A stretch of 64,000 nt of DNA from Paenibacillus planticolens (GTDB lineage: Bacteria; Bacillota; Bacilli; Paenibacillales; NBRC-103111): assembly GCF_013141725.1 (NCBI RefSeq), contig NZ_WHNZ01000015.1:62001-126000 (forward strand), given 5' to 3'. Both the position numbers and the translations under genes were made by a program. The notes beneath the pieces were generated by a model. That model made no database searches. It was not told the DNA's origin and saw only the letters and a list, made by a program, of their open reading frames with translations. Shown here in pieces: positions 1-7,838 of the stretch; position 1 is the stretch's first letter; each line of letters starts with the position of its first letter.

Positions 1-174
1 TTGGAAAAAACGGCTTTCATTCTTATTATCGTTATCGGTCTTAAGATGATCGCAGGCGCTTTTGGTTTCCATATCTCCCATGTTCTCTTCTTCTCCGTAA
101 TCATCGCTTTATTCGGCGGTACGATTGTTCTCAGCCTGCTGCGCAATAAAAATAAATCCAAATCTGCGAGTTAA
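1..174 (+). CDS. TerC family integral membrane protein, C-terminal fragment
   Basis: The reading frame is open from the left edge and ends at a TAA at 172-174, so only the last 57 codons are present. The visible residues form two hydrophobic helices with the fragment IGLKMIAGAFGFHISH followed by a short basic tail, as at the end of TerC/Alx-type membrane proteins. TerC proteins are linked to tellurite resistance and metal homeostasis, including manganese export in some members. A terminator-like hairpin follows within 40 bases, and the next genes are the partners usually found beside terC in Ter clusters, which supports the call. The rest of the gene lies outside the window. Confidence 0.7.
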   Translation: MEKTAFILIIVIGLKMIAGAFGFHISHVLFFSVIIALFGGTIVLSLLRNKNKSKSAS

Positions 175-210
175 TTCATACAAATGTATTCATACAAATG
201 AAACAAAGTC

Positions 211-240
211 AATCCCTCCTCTATGGAGGGATTGTTTATT
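211..240 (+). terminator. Terminator-like hairpin after terC
   Basis: A perfect 9-bp inverted repeat, AATCCCTCC (211-219) and GGAGGGATT (225-233), has a 5-base loop and is followed by GTTTATT. It lies between the terC stop and the first module gene, and argues against an in-frame ATG at 198 being the start of that gene. The T-run is short, so it may only attenuate transcription. Confidence 0.6.
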
Positions 241-260
241 CCGAAGAGGGGGGAATCTCA

Positions 261-1364
261 TTGAGATACTTTAACTATGTCACGCCGGATGAAGAAAAAG
301 CTTTATTTTATTTACCTCCCACCTCCTTCTACAATCATTCAGACAAAGAAATCCTGGCTTCCTCGGTTGGAGCCGCCCTTTACATGCCAGCCACACGCCC
401 CACAATTGCCGAAGATATTGCTTTTGGAAAAATTGAGGGCCTCGTTTCCGCTATTTTCGATCTGGAAGATGCGGTCGGCGAGAATGAAGTACATGCCGCG
501 GAAGAATCGCTGATCCATCAAATGAACAAGCTTGCCGCATTCATCGAACTTGGCATTCTTCGTTCGGATAATCTACCGTTATTATTCGTCCGAGTGAGAA
601 GCGCAAACCAACTAAATTATCTAATAGAACGCTTGGAGGAGAATGTGGCCATTCTGACAGGCTTTGTTTTCCCGAAATTTACGGCGGAGAATGGCGAGGC
701 GTATTTTCAAATTCTTGAAAATTATAATGATGAAAAGTCGTCCGCTTCCCCGACGTTATACGGTCTTCCCATTTTGGAGTCAGAGGCTATTATTTATAAA
801 GAATTCCGTTATCCATCGCTTCAAGCGATCAAAGAAATTGTTGAGAAGTATAAGGATTTGGTTCTTAACGTCAGGATCGGCGCTACCGATTTCTCCAGTT
901 TATATGGTTTGAGACGTAGTCCGGACATGACCATCTATGATATTGCCCCAATTCGGGATTGCGTGTCCGATATTATTAATGTATTTGGGCGCATGGACAG
1001 CTCTTATGTGATTTCGGGTCCGGTGTGGGAATATTTCCCTAGGAAAGGTTTGATTCGCGAAGTCATCATGGACAAAGAGAATGGCCTGATCGGCAAAACG
1101 ATCATTCACCCTACGCATATTAAACCCGTTCAGTCTCTTTATACTGTAACCCATGAAGAATATGTCGACGCCACAAGCATCATTGCCAAAAATAATGGCG
1201 ACTATGGCGTAATCAAGAGTCAATACGGCAATAAGATGAATGAAATCAAACCTCATCTCAACTGGGCAAGGCGTATTATGTTACGATCACAAATTTATGG
1301 GGTGCTGCATGAACAACAACAATATTTCGGATTATTGTCCATCCAAGACCGAGCGTACGTATAA
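261..1364 (+). CDS. HpcH/HpaI aldolase / citrate lyase-like C-C-bond lyase (Ter module)
   Basis: This 367-residue protein has features of the TIM-barrel citrate-lyase beta/HpcH superfamily: an acidic FDLEDAV segment near the N-terminus, RIGATDFSSLYGLRR in the middle and GKTIIHPTHI late. It matches the C-C-bond lyase subfamily predicted to cleave or form a carbon-carbon bond in the Ter-associated biosynthetic module. The substrate is unknown. I chose TTG at 261 because GAGGGGGG lies 8 bases upstream, while an ATG at 198 would put the terminator hairpin inside the gene. It overlaps the next gene by 56 bases, so translation is probably coupled. Family assignment is firm; the role is inferred from context. 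Confidence 0.8.
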   Translation: MRYFNYVTPDEEKALFYLPPTSFYNHSDKEILASSVGAALYMPATRPTIAEDIAFGKIEGLVSAIFDLEDAVGENEVHAAEESLIHQMNKLAAFIELGILRSDNLPLLFVRVRSANQLNYLIERLEENVAILTGFVFPKFTAENGEAYFQILENYNDEKSSASPTLYGLPILESEAIIYKEFRYPSLQAIKEIVEKYKDLVLNVRIGATDFSSLYGLRRSPDMTIYDIAPIRDCVSDIINVFGRMDSSYVISGPVWEYFPRKGLIREVIMDKENGLIGKTIIHPTHIKPVQSLYTVTHEEYVDATSIIAKNNGDYGVIKSQYGNKMNEIKPHLNWARRIMLRSQIYGVLHEQQQYFGLLSIQDRAYV

Positions 1365-2742
1365 AATTGCAGGAGACTTAGAACTGCAAATCGATGTCAC
1401 CTCCAACCCCTTTGATATTCCACTGGATCGCTTGTTTGAAATGGCTGCAAGAATAAATAAGAAACGTTCATTTCTTTTTGTGAGTAAAGTACTAGGCAAG
1501 CATATTCCGGTTAATCCATATACGTCATTATTGAGCGGGGTTTCACTGGGATTGCTGCTGCAGCAGGAGCTGCAAGGCAATATGCCTAGACATTTATTAT
1601 TGCTGGCAATGCAGGGAATTATCAATCCTTCCCAATCTTATGAAGCGTATCATGAAGTAATGTCCCATCGCTTATCTCTTCCTCAATCGATTCTGTTTAT
1701 TGGATTTGCCGAGACTGCAACGGCTATCGGACATGCCGTTTTTCAGACTTTTAGAGCTAATTGCCATTATATTCATACTACACGCGAAATCATTGAAGAG
1801 TCGGAATCTATCCTTCATTTCAGCGAGGAACACTCCCATGCAGTCGCTCATTATTGCTATGCCAAAGATCCTCAGCTGTTCACGAACGCCGAAACGGTTG
1901 TCCTCATTGACGATGAAATTACGACAGGCAAAACCTCACTCAACATTATTCGAGATATGCAGGCAAAGTTTCCGAAAAAGGTGTACTACATCCTTGCTTT
2001 GCTTGACTGGAGAACGGAGTCGGATCAGCAACAGTTTACGAGGCTGGAGCAGGAATTAGATATCTCCATTCATGTGCTTTCCCTAGTTAAAGGCGAAGTG
2101 AAGGTTTCCGGTTCTTCCGAAAGCTTAACGCCGGGAGTGCCGTCCCTTCCTGATGCCGATCCAACCGTTCCGGTAGATGTGATCTACGTGGACCGCTTAT
2201 TTGTTCACCATTCCACTACGGACAAGCGTCCCTATTTATTGCACAGCGGCAGGTTCGGTCTAACCCCTCAAGATGAGGAGCAATCAGCTATAGCCATTAC
2301 GCAGACGGCGCAGCAATTAAGGCAGACACGTGTTGGAGCTAATACGCTTTGTGTGGGCACGGGAGAATTTATGTACATCCCCATGCGAATTGCAGCGGAA
2401 ATGGGGGCGGGAGTCTCCTATCAATCGACGACGAGAAGTCCTATTCATACGATTGATCGGGAAGGTTATGCGGTGAAATCAGGTTATCCGTATCTTTCAC
2501 CGGAAGATCCTGAGGTTACTCATTTCTTATACAATATCCCGGTAGGGCTGTATGACGATCTTTATTTCTTTATGGAAAGAGAAGCAGATCCGTCTTCTAT
2601 GCTCCCGATATGCCAAATTCTCAAAACGCGCGGTGTGCAGCGGATTCATCTTGTTATGTTCTCTCCTCAAACCGTGGAATGGAAGGAGGGGGAAGTATGG
2701 AAGATTGGCGAATCCGGCCTATCCAGGAGCCTGTCCAGTTAG
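1309..2742 (+). CDS. Phosphoribosyltransferase with C-terminal TRSP domain (Ter module)
   Basis: A 477-residue protein. The N-terminal two thirds is a PRTase fold: VVLIDDEITTGKT (about residues 197-209) is the PRPP-binding loop with paired acidic residues. The C-terminal third contains the TTRSP signature followed by IHTIDREGYAVKSGYPY, which defines the TRSP domain found fused to this PRTase type. The predicted reaction joins a base-like moiety to phosphoribosyl pyrophosphate; substrates are unknown. I chose ATG 1309, preceded by GGGG about 6 bases upstream. It overlaps the lyase gene upstream by 56 bases and the next PRTase gene by 46 bases, so the module is one tightly coupled operon. Confidence 0.82.
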   Translation: MNNNNISDYCPSKTERTYKIAGDLELQIDVTSNPFDIPLDRLFEMAARINKKRSFLFVSKVLGKHIPVNPYTSLLSGVSLGLLLQQELQGNMPRHLLLLAMQGIINPSQSYEAYHEVMSHRLSLPQSILFIGFAETATAIGHAVFQTFRANCHYIHTTREIIEESESILHFSEEHSHAVAHYCYAKDPQLFTNAETVVLIDDEITTGKTSLNIIRDMQAKFPKKVYYILALLDWRTESDQQQFTRLEQELDISIHVLSLVKGEVKVSGSSESLTPGVPSLPDADPTVPVDVIYVDRLFVHHSTTDKRPYLLHSGRFGLTPQDEEQSAIAITQTAQQLRQTRVGANTLCVGTGEFMYIPMRIAAEMGAGVSYQSTTRSPIHTIDREGYAVKSGYPYLSPEDPEVTHFLYNIPVGLYDDLYFFMEREADPSSMLPICQILKTRGVQRIHLVMFSPQTVEWKEGEVWKIGESGLSRSLSS

Positions 2743-3830
2743 GCAGCTATCCAGCGTCAGATGTCACTTTTTTGTTGAAGGATTTAAGTGCGATTCCGCT
2801 TGAACAATCAACGGATGATAGGGAGCGGGCTATTCAATCCGGCACGCATTATTCAGAAATGCTCCCGGTCGAGCAGCAGCCTGCAGCGGATTACCTGGCG
2901 TTATATCACGAAACGCTGCGGCTATCGGCCAAGAAAGTGGCCCTAGCTGTCGGTACGACGGCGGAGATGATTCGGAGCAACAAAGGAGCGAACACGGTTC
3001 TGGTCTCTTTGGCCAGGGCAGGCACGCCAGCGGGTATTCTCATTCGCCGTTATCTGCTGGAGATACATCAAACCGACATGCCCCATTACAGTATTTCAAT
3101 TATCCGGGGGAAAGGCATCGACGAAAATGCGCTAATGTACATTCTCCAAAAGCACCCCGGTGCCAAGCTTCAGTTCGTGGACGGCTGGACGGGCAAGGGA
3201 GCTATCCGTAAAGTGCTTTCGGAAGCGTGCAGTAAAATGGATCGAGACTATGGCATCAAGCTCGACGATGATTTGGCGGTGCTTGCCGATCCCGGCCAAT
3301 GCGCCGAAATGTTCGGAACGAGGGAGGACTTTCTGATTCCGAGCGCCTGCCTGAACGCACCGGTATCCGGCTTGATGAGCCGAACGGTCATGCGGGAGGA
3401 TTTAATCGGGCCGCATGATTTTCATGGCTCCAAGTTTTATAAAGAGTGGTTGGAACAGGACCTCTCCAATCATTTTATTTCGGCAATCGTACCGTTTTTC
3501 TCCGAGATCGCGAGAGAAGCGGAGCAGATTGCAGTCGACTTCACCGAGCAGCCTCCTTCGATGTCCTGGAAAGGACTACGTGATATTCAAGCCATACAGA
3601 ACGAGTACGCCGTTGCGGACATCAACCTCATTAAACCAGGGGTTGGCGAGACTACGCGCGTGCTGCTCCGCAGAGTGCCTTGGCGTATTCTAGTCGACAG
3701 GTTGGACAACCCGAATATCCGTCATATCTTGCATTTAGCCGAAGCGAGGGAAGTGCCGGTTGAAGTGTACCCCGGGCTCACGTATTCCTGCTGCGGAATC
3801 ATTAAGTCTGTGAAAGGAGACGCCGAATGA
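2697..3830 (+). CDS. StiP-type phosphoribosyltransferase-like protein (Ter module)
   Basis: This 377-residue protein matches the family often labelled 'cysteine protease StiP', which structural-genomic analysis reclassified as a PRTase-like family. The N-terminal motif GSYPASDVTFLLKDLS and the PRPP-loop-like FVDGWTGKGAI are visible. A cysteine-rich ending (TYSCCGIIK) is also present. ATG 2697 is preceded by GGAGGGGGAAGT, a very strong ribosome-binding site inside the previous gene. The gene ends ATGA-coupled to the HAD gene. Together with the upstream PRTase it gives the module two different phosphoribosyl-transfer enzymes. The protease label has no support in the sequence I can see. Confidence 0.78.
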   Translation: MEDWRIRPIQEPVQLGSYPASDVTFLLKDLSAIPLEQSTDDRERAIQSGTHYSEMLPVEQQPAADYLALYHETLRLSAKKVALAVGTTAEMIRSNKGANTVLVSLARAGTPAGILIRRYLLEIHQTDMPHYSISIIRGKGIDENALMYILQKHPGAKLQFVDGWTGKGAIRKVLSEACSKMDRDYGIKLDDDLAVLADPGQCAEMFGTREDFLIPSACLNAPVSGLMSRTVMREDLIGPHDFHGSKFYKEWLEQDLSNHFISAIVPFFSEIAREAEQIAVDFTEQPPSMSWKGLRDIQAIQNEYAVADINLIKPGVGETTRVLLRRVPWRILVDRLDNPNIRHILHLAEAREVPVEVYPGLTYSCCGIIKSVKGDAE

Positions 3831-4663
3831 TATTTGCCAGTGACTTAGATCAGACGCTGATTTACTCGCAGCCGGAAGATCGCGCAACAGAGCTGGGCAG
3901 CCGGATTCTCATAGCCGAACTCATTGACGGTAAAGTGAGATCTTATATGTCAGCAAATTCTTATCATAGGCTCCAAAGCCTGATGAAGGAGCTTACCTTC
4001 ATACCGGTCACAACGCGGACGTTGAAACAGTATGACCGCATTCATCTCATCAGCCAAATGCTGCAACCTGCCTATGCCGTTACAAGCAATGGCGGAAATA
4101 TTGTCCTTAACGGGCAGCCCGATCCTGAATGGCATAGGGCGATACTTGCGCGCGTGCAGGACTCAAGCGTCCACGTTGAAGAGGTCCGGAAGCTTATGGA
4201 TCAAGTGCTTCATTCGGATTGGGTTATTTCCTCCACCTATTGCGATGATTTGTTTTTCTCTCACATCGTAGAGCGCGATAAGATCCCGCAGCTGGAAATG
4301 CGCGAGCTGAGCGAGGAGCTGCAGCGTCTGGGTTGGACGACATCCATTCAGGGGAGAAAGGTCTACATCGTTCCTAAAGCCGTTAATAAACGCGATGCCG
4401 TCGCTCATCTGAAGCAGATCATCGGGGATGAGAAGATCGTCGCATCGGGAGACTCCCTGCTGGATCAGATTCTGCTAGATTTTGCTGATTACTCCTTGGC
4501 TCCACGGCATGGCGAGTTGTTCCGCCAGGAGCAGCTCCAGGGCACAGGCGCATATACGTTCACGGAGGAATCGGGCATTTTTGCGACAGATGAAATTATA
4601 GAATATGTACAGGCTGTTCATAACAAGCATAATCCTGCCTTCAGGATAAAGGAGTCCTCATGA
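3827..4663 (+). CDS. HAD-superfamily hydrolase, Cof-like phosphatase (Ter module)
   Basis: A 278-residue protein with HAD motif I, FASDLDQTL (nucleophile and acid DxD), a central cap region, a lysine near KVYIVPKAVNKRD and the late motif SGDSLLDQ. This arrangement is typical of sucrose-phosphate-phosphatase/Cof-type HAD enzymes, which remove a phosphate from sugar or nucleotide-like substrates. It overlaps the StiP gene by 4 bases (ATGA) and the ATP-grasp gene by 4 bases. In context it probably dephosphorylates the phosphoribosylated intermediate made by the two PRTases. The substrate is not deducible from sequence. Confidence 0.8.
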   Translation: MIFASDLDQTLIYSQPEDRATELGSRILIAELIDGKVRSYMSANSYHRLQSLMKELTFIPVTTRTLKQYDRIHLISQMLQPAYAVTSNGGNIVLNGQPDPEWHRAILARVQDSSVHVEEVRKLMDQVLHSDWVISSTYCDDLFFSHIVERDKIPQLEMRELSEELQRLGWTTSIQGRKVYIVPKAVNKRDAVAHLKQIIGDEKIVASGDSLLDQILLDFADYSLAPRHGELFRQEQLQGTGAYTFTEESGIFATDEIIEYVQAVHNKHNPAFRIKESS

Positions 4664-5682
4664 AAAAAGTATGGTTTAACCGTTGGTTTTCAGTCGCTTA
4701 TCACTATATGAACAGCATTCGCAACAATGAGGATGGCAGGCAATTTAAAATGTATGCGACCCATCCAGACCGCAGCCATATGGCCCTTCAGGCGGCTGAT
4801 TTTGCCGATACGGAGCCTGTGCTAAACGATGACGACTATGTGGAGTTCGCGCTGGACTTTTGTAAAAAGCACGGCATTGACGTGTTCATTCCGAGATTGC
4901 ATATGTACGCGATTGCCAAGCATGTGGAGGAGTTTGAAAAGGCAGGCACCAAGGTCACCGTTTGCCGCGATCTGGCGCTATTGGAGAATCTGTTGGAGAA
5001 ACAGAAATTCTATGAAGCCATTCGGGATAAAAATATCCTCGCCATTCCCGACTATCATGTTGTGAACACGGCTGAACAATTCATGAACGCCTATGACGCG
5101 CTCACGCAGGCAGGCCATCAAGTCTGTATGAAACCGACCAATGCCGAAGGCGGCATGGGCTTCCGAATTATTAGCAACGAGCGCAACGCCTTGCAGGATC
5201 TGTTTGGAACAGTGACCCCCTATCTATCGAAGGATCAGGCCTATCAGGCTCTGTCTACAGTGGATCGCTTTAACGACCTGATGGTGATGGAACTGCTAGG
5301 TGGCCATGAATACAGCATAGACTGCTTAGCAACAGCATCGGGTGAGCTGCTTGCTGCCGTACCTCGCCGCAAAGCGGACGGACGTCTGCGCTTGCTTGAA
5401 GAGGTGCCGGAGCTGATCGAGATTGCGCATCGAATCGCTGCTGCATACCGGATCCCTTTTAACTACAATATTCAAGTCAAGTACAATCAGGGCGTTCCCA
5501 AATTGCTCGAAATTAACCCGAGAATGTCCGGAGGACTGCATGTAACGTGTTTATCCGGCATCAATTTCCCCTATTTAGCGGTGAAGTCGATTTTGGGCGA
5601 ACATGTCGGCATCCAAGAGCCCAAGTACGGCCTGCTAGCCAGTCATATTGAAAAATATATGATTATGGATCTGGGCGAATAA
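4660..5682 (+). CDS. ATP-grasp family ligase (Ter module)
   Basis: A 340-residue ATP-grasp enzyme. The N-terminal pre-ATP-grasp half is followed by VCMKPTNAEGGMGFR (nucleotide-binding lysine and glycine-rich loop), VMELLGGHEYSIDC, and the metal-binding EINPRMSGG near the C-terminus. ATP-grasp enzymes activate a carboxylate with ATP and join it to an amine or thiol, so this is the likely final ligation of the module. It starts in an ATGA overlap with the HAD gene and is the last gene of the run. No T-rich terminator follows directly; a perfect inverted repeat sits 30 bases downstream. Confidence 0.82.
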   Translation: MKKVWFNRWFSVAYHYMNSIRNNEDGRQFKMYATHPDRSHMALQAADFADTEPVLNDDDYVEFALDFCKKHGIDVFIPRLHMYAIAKHVEEFEKAGTKVTVCRDLALLENLLEKQKFYEAIRDKNILAIPDYHVVNTAEQFMNAYDALTQAGHQVCMKPTNAEGGMGFRIISNERNALQDLFGTVTPYLSKDQAYQALSTVDRFNDLMVMELLGGHEYSIDCLATASGELLAAVPRRKADGRLRLLEEVPELIEIAHRIAAAYRIPFNYNIQVKYNQGVPKLLEINPRMSGGLHVTCLSGINFPYLAVKSILGEHVGIQEPKYGLLASHIEKYMIMDLGE

Positions 5683-5711
5683 AGGCGAATAAAATAAGCT
5701 GCCCGTCATAT

Positions 5712-5741
5712 CTTTGAATAAGGCGATCAAACTATTCAAAG
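5712..5741 (+). other. Perfect 9-bp inverted repeat at the ribosome-binding site of a membrane peptide gene
   Basis: CTTTGAATA (5712-5720) and TATTCAAAG (5733-5741) are exact inverted repeats with a 12-base loop. The 3' arm runs directly into the GAAGG ribosome-binding site of the small gene at 5754. There is no T-run, so it is more likely a translational or protein-binding control site, or an RNA-stability hairpin, than a terminator. Confidence 0.5.
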
Positions 5742-5753
5742 AAGGTGCGCAGC

Positions 5754-5855
5754 ATGATGATAGGCGGGATTATACTCTTTGGAATTATCGTCGTGCTCAT
5801 TGTCGTGGCAGCCTCTGAAAAAGCGGAATCCATATCCAAATTTATCGAAAAATAG
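5754..5855 (+). CDS. Small single-pass membrane protein (33 residues)
   Basis: A short reading frame begins at ATG 5754 with GAAGG 8 bases upstream and ends at TAG. The product is almost entirely one transmembrane helix (MMIGGIILFGIIVVLIVVAA) followed by a charged tail, SEKAESISKFIEK. A clear terminator follows 8 bases after the stop, which supports a real expressed gene. I do not recognise the family. Position and composition fit small stress-linked or regulatory membrane peptides. It could also be the last gene of the Ter-linked operon. Confidence 0.55.
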   Translation: MMIGGIILFGIIVVLIVVAASEKAESISKFIEK

Positions 5856-5863
5856 TCACCTAT

Positions 5864-5889
5864 GAAACCTGTAAAGGTTTCTTTTTTTT
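5864..5889 (+). terminator. Rho-independent terminator
   Basis: GAAACCT (5864-5870), loop GTAA, AGGTTTC (5875-5881), then eight T residues. It ends the small membrane-protein transcript, and probably the Ter-linked operon, ahead of the sigma-factor gene. Confidence 0.85.
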
Positions 5890-5954
5890 GATTCGATTTG
5901 GTAGAATATAAGATAGAGTCGAAAAGACGGTAGTTAAGATAAAGGAGCTGTAAC

Positions 5955-6563
5955 ATGCTGCAACTAAGCGATAGTCAGCTTGCAACAATGTGGGCTCAAG
6001 GGGATTCTAAGGCATTTAGCCGGCTTCTTGAGCTGTATAAGGACAAGATTTACCGATTGGCTTTTCGGATGCTGAGGAACAAATCGGATTCGGAGGACGT
6101 CGTGCAGGAGACGTTTCTTCGGGCGTATCAGCATTCGCATCGTTTTGACACGAGCAAAAATTTCTCTACCTGGATTTTTAGCATCGGTAAAAACGTGGCC
6201 ATTGATTTGTTACGCAAAAAGAAGTCGGAGCTGTCCATGGATACGAGTCCGCATTCGTTTCAAGACGCGCTGCCTTTTTATGATAAGTTAACCAGCCGTG
6301 AGAAAACGCCTGAACTTCAATTAATTGAGCAAGAAACTGCCGAACAAGTGGAGCAAATGATACGTGATCTGCCGGATAAATATAAGACTCTGATCGTGTA
6401 TAAGTATTTTTTAGATATGTCATTAGAAGACATTAGTAAAGAAGTGAACTTACCGGTTACAACGATCAAAACAAGGCTGTTTCGGGGCCGGAATTACATC
6501 AAACGCAAATGGGGTTCGTTGTTCTTCATGCTGCAGAGCCTGACATCGGTTATCATATTTTAA
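5955..6563 (+). CDS. ECF RNA polymerase sigma factor, SigW-like
   Basis: A 202-residue ECF sigma factor. Region 2 (YKDKIYRLAFRMLRNKSDSEDVVQETFLRAY, FSTWIFSIGKNVAIDLLRKKK) and region 4 (LPDKYKTLIVYKYFLDMSLEDISKEVNLPVTTIKTRLFRGRNYIKRK) are complete and closest to the SigW/SigM group. About 15 extra hydrophobic residues (LFFMLQSLTSVIIF) extend past the usual end of region 4. No RsiW-type zinc anti-sigma gene follows; the next gene 35 bases downstream encodes a pentapeptide-repeat protein. AAAGGAG precedes ATG 5955. The regulon and the control mechanism cannot be read from the sequence. Confidence 0.88.
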   Translation: MLQLSDSQLATMWAQGDSKAFSRLLELYKDKIYRLAFRMLRNKSDSEDVVQETFLRAYQHSHRFDTSKNFSTWIFSIGKNVAIDLLRKKKSELSMDTSPHSFQDALPFYDKLTSREKTPELQLIEQETAEQVEQMIRDLPDKYKTLIVYKYFLDMSLEDISKEVNLPVTTIKTRLFRGRNYIKRKWGSLFFMLQSLTSVIIF

Positions 6564-6598
6564 CTTTTCTTCATTCCAGCAGACAGAGGAGTATTCCA

Positions 6599-7243
6599 AT
6601 GAGCACTTCCAAGATTGAAGCACCAAAAATGCCGAAAGAATTGCCATCGATATCGCTCCCCGAAGAAGGGATGGATTCGGAAGACAGCTTTCATACAGGC
6701 TTGATAAGCGATTGTACGATTGATAATCAGAAAGCTTCGAAAGTTGCATTTGATAAAATTATTTTTCGCAATGTAACCTTTACGCGAATTGCCATGAAGG
6801 ACATTGAACTGACGGATGTTATTTTCGAGAAATGCGATTTATCCAATGTTGATTTCGGTCAAGCTACGATTCACCGGACTGAATTTAGAAATTGCAAAAT
6901 TATGGGGATGGATATGACGGAAGCGACCATCCGAAATGTGTTATTCGATTCCTGCTTGGGGGATTATGCTAATTTCCGAATGGCTAATTTCCGGCAAGTT
7001 GCATTTCAAGAGTGTTCGCTCTTGAGTGCCGATTTCTATGAGACAACGCTGCAGAAGGTGCAGTATGAAGCTTGTAAGCTGGACCGGGCTCAATTCTCGG
7101 GCGCTAAGCTGGCAGGAATTGATCTCAGCTCCTGTGACTTCACAAGTCTGGGCGTAGGCGTGGAGGATTTGCCCGGCTGCATCATTTCCAGAGGACAAGC
7201 TTCCGTATTTGCAAGTCTGTTTGGGCTTATACTAAAGGAATAA
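6599..7243 (+). CDS. Pentapeptide-repeat protein, Qnr-like
   Basis: A 214-residue protein. After a short acidic N-terminus it consists of pentapeptide repeats of the A(D/N)LxF type, for example DLSNVDFGQATIHRTEF and ANFRMANFRQVAF, predicted to form a right-handed quadrilateral beta-helix. Length and the C-terminal QAS-x2-AS-x-FGLIL segment resemble Qnr proteins, which mimic DNA and protect gyrase. I chose ATG 6599, preceded by AGAGGAG, over an ATG 90 bases upstream that lies in the sigma gene. It is probably cotranscribed with the sigma factor. Gyrase protection is inference; the repeat fold is seen directly. Confidence 0.75.
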   Translation: MSTSKIEAPKMPKELPSISLPEEGMDSEDSFHTGLISDCTIDNQKASKVAFDKIIFRNVTFTRIAMKDIELTDVIFEKCDLSNVDFGQATIHRTEFRNCKIMGMDMTEATIRNVLFDSCLGDYANFRMANFRQVAFQECSLLSADFYETTLQKVQYEACKLDRAQFSGAKLAGIDLSSCDFTSLGVGVEDLPGCIISRGQASVFASLFGLILKE

Positions 7244-7270
7244 AGGCAGCAGCGAAATGAGGAGGCAGGC

Positions 7271-7837
7271 GTGAAATTTGGTTTTGATATTGATGATACG
7301 CTCATTAATTTAAGAGAACATGCTTTTCATATCTATAATCGCAAATTGCAACAAAATATTGGTTTGGACGTGTTTCATGCGTTAACGACGATGGAGATTC
7401 ACGAAGCATTCGGGTTGACGAAAGAAGAGGGAGGGAAGCTCTGGATGAGCCTCCGCGATGATATTTACTACTCGGACTGCGCTCCCTTTCCGCATGCACG
7501 TGAATTTCTACATGAGCTAGTTAAGCAGGGGCACGAGGTATACTATATTACGGCAAGAGCGAAAGAGCATACGGAGCGCACGCGAGAGTGGCTTATTCAA
7601 AATGGATTTCCCGTTACGGAAGGACATTTTTATTGCGGGATGAGCGATACTGAGAAAGTGCATATTATCGAGGCACTGGAGCTGGACTACTATTTCGATG
7701 ATAAACCGTCTGTGCTCGCGACCTTGTCTCAATTGCCGGTGAAGGCGTATGTGAAAGACCGGTCTTATAACCGGCAGCTTGATTTGCCGCGGATAACTTC
7801 CTGGGAACAGTTTATGGAAGAGCTGAAATCTAAGTGA
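7271..7837 (+). CDS. 5'-nucleotidase, NT5C/YqfW-like HAD phosphatase
   Basis: A 188-residue HAD protein with motif I KFGFDIDDTLINL, motif II YYITAR and the late acidic motif YYFDDKPSV. The length and pattern fit the NT5C-type deoxyribonucleotidase family that includes Bacillus YqfW. It would hydrolyse a phosphate from (deoxy)nucleoside monophosphates in the cytoplasm. It starts at GTG 7271 with GGAGG about 6 bases upstream and lies 27 bases after the pentapeptide gene, so all three genes may share a transcript. It converges on the metallo-beta-lactamase gene with a single base between the two stops. Confidence 0.75.
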   Translation: MKFGFDIDDTLINLREHAFHIYNRKLQQNIGLDVFHALTTMEIHEAFGLTKEEGGKLWMSLRDDIYYSDCAPFPHAREFLHELVKQGHEVYYITARAKEHTERTREWLIQNGFPVTEGHFYCGMSDTEKVHIIEALELDYYFDDKPSVLATLSQLPVKAYVKDRSYNRQLDLPRITSWEQFMEELKSK

Positions 7838-7838
7838 T

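Noticed and set aside
198..260. N-terminal extension of the lyase from ATG 198
   Set aside because: It would translate through the terC terminator hairpin; TTG 261 has a strong ribosome-binding site.
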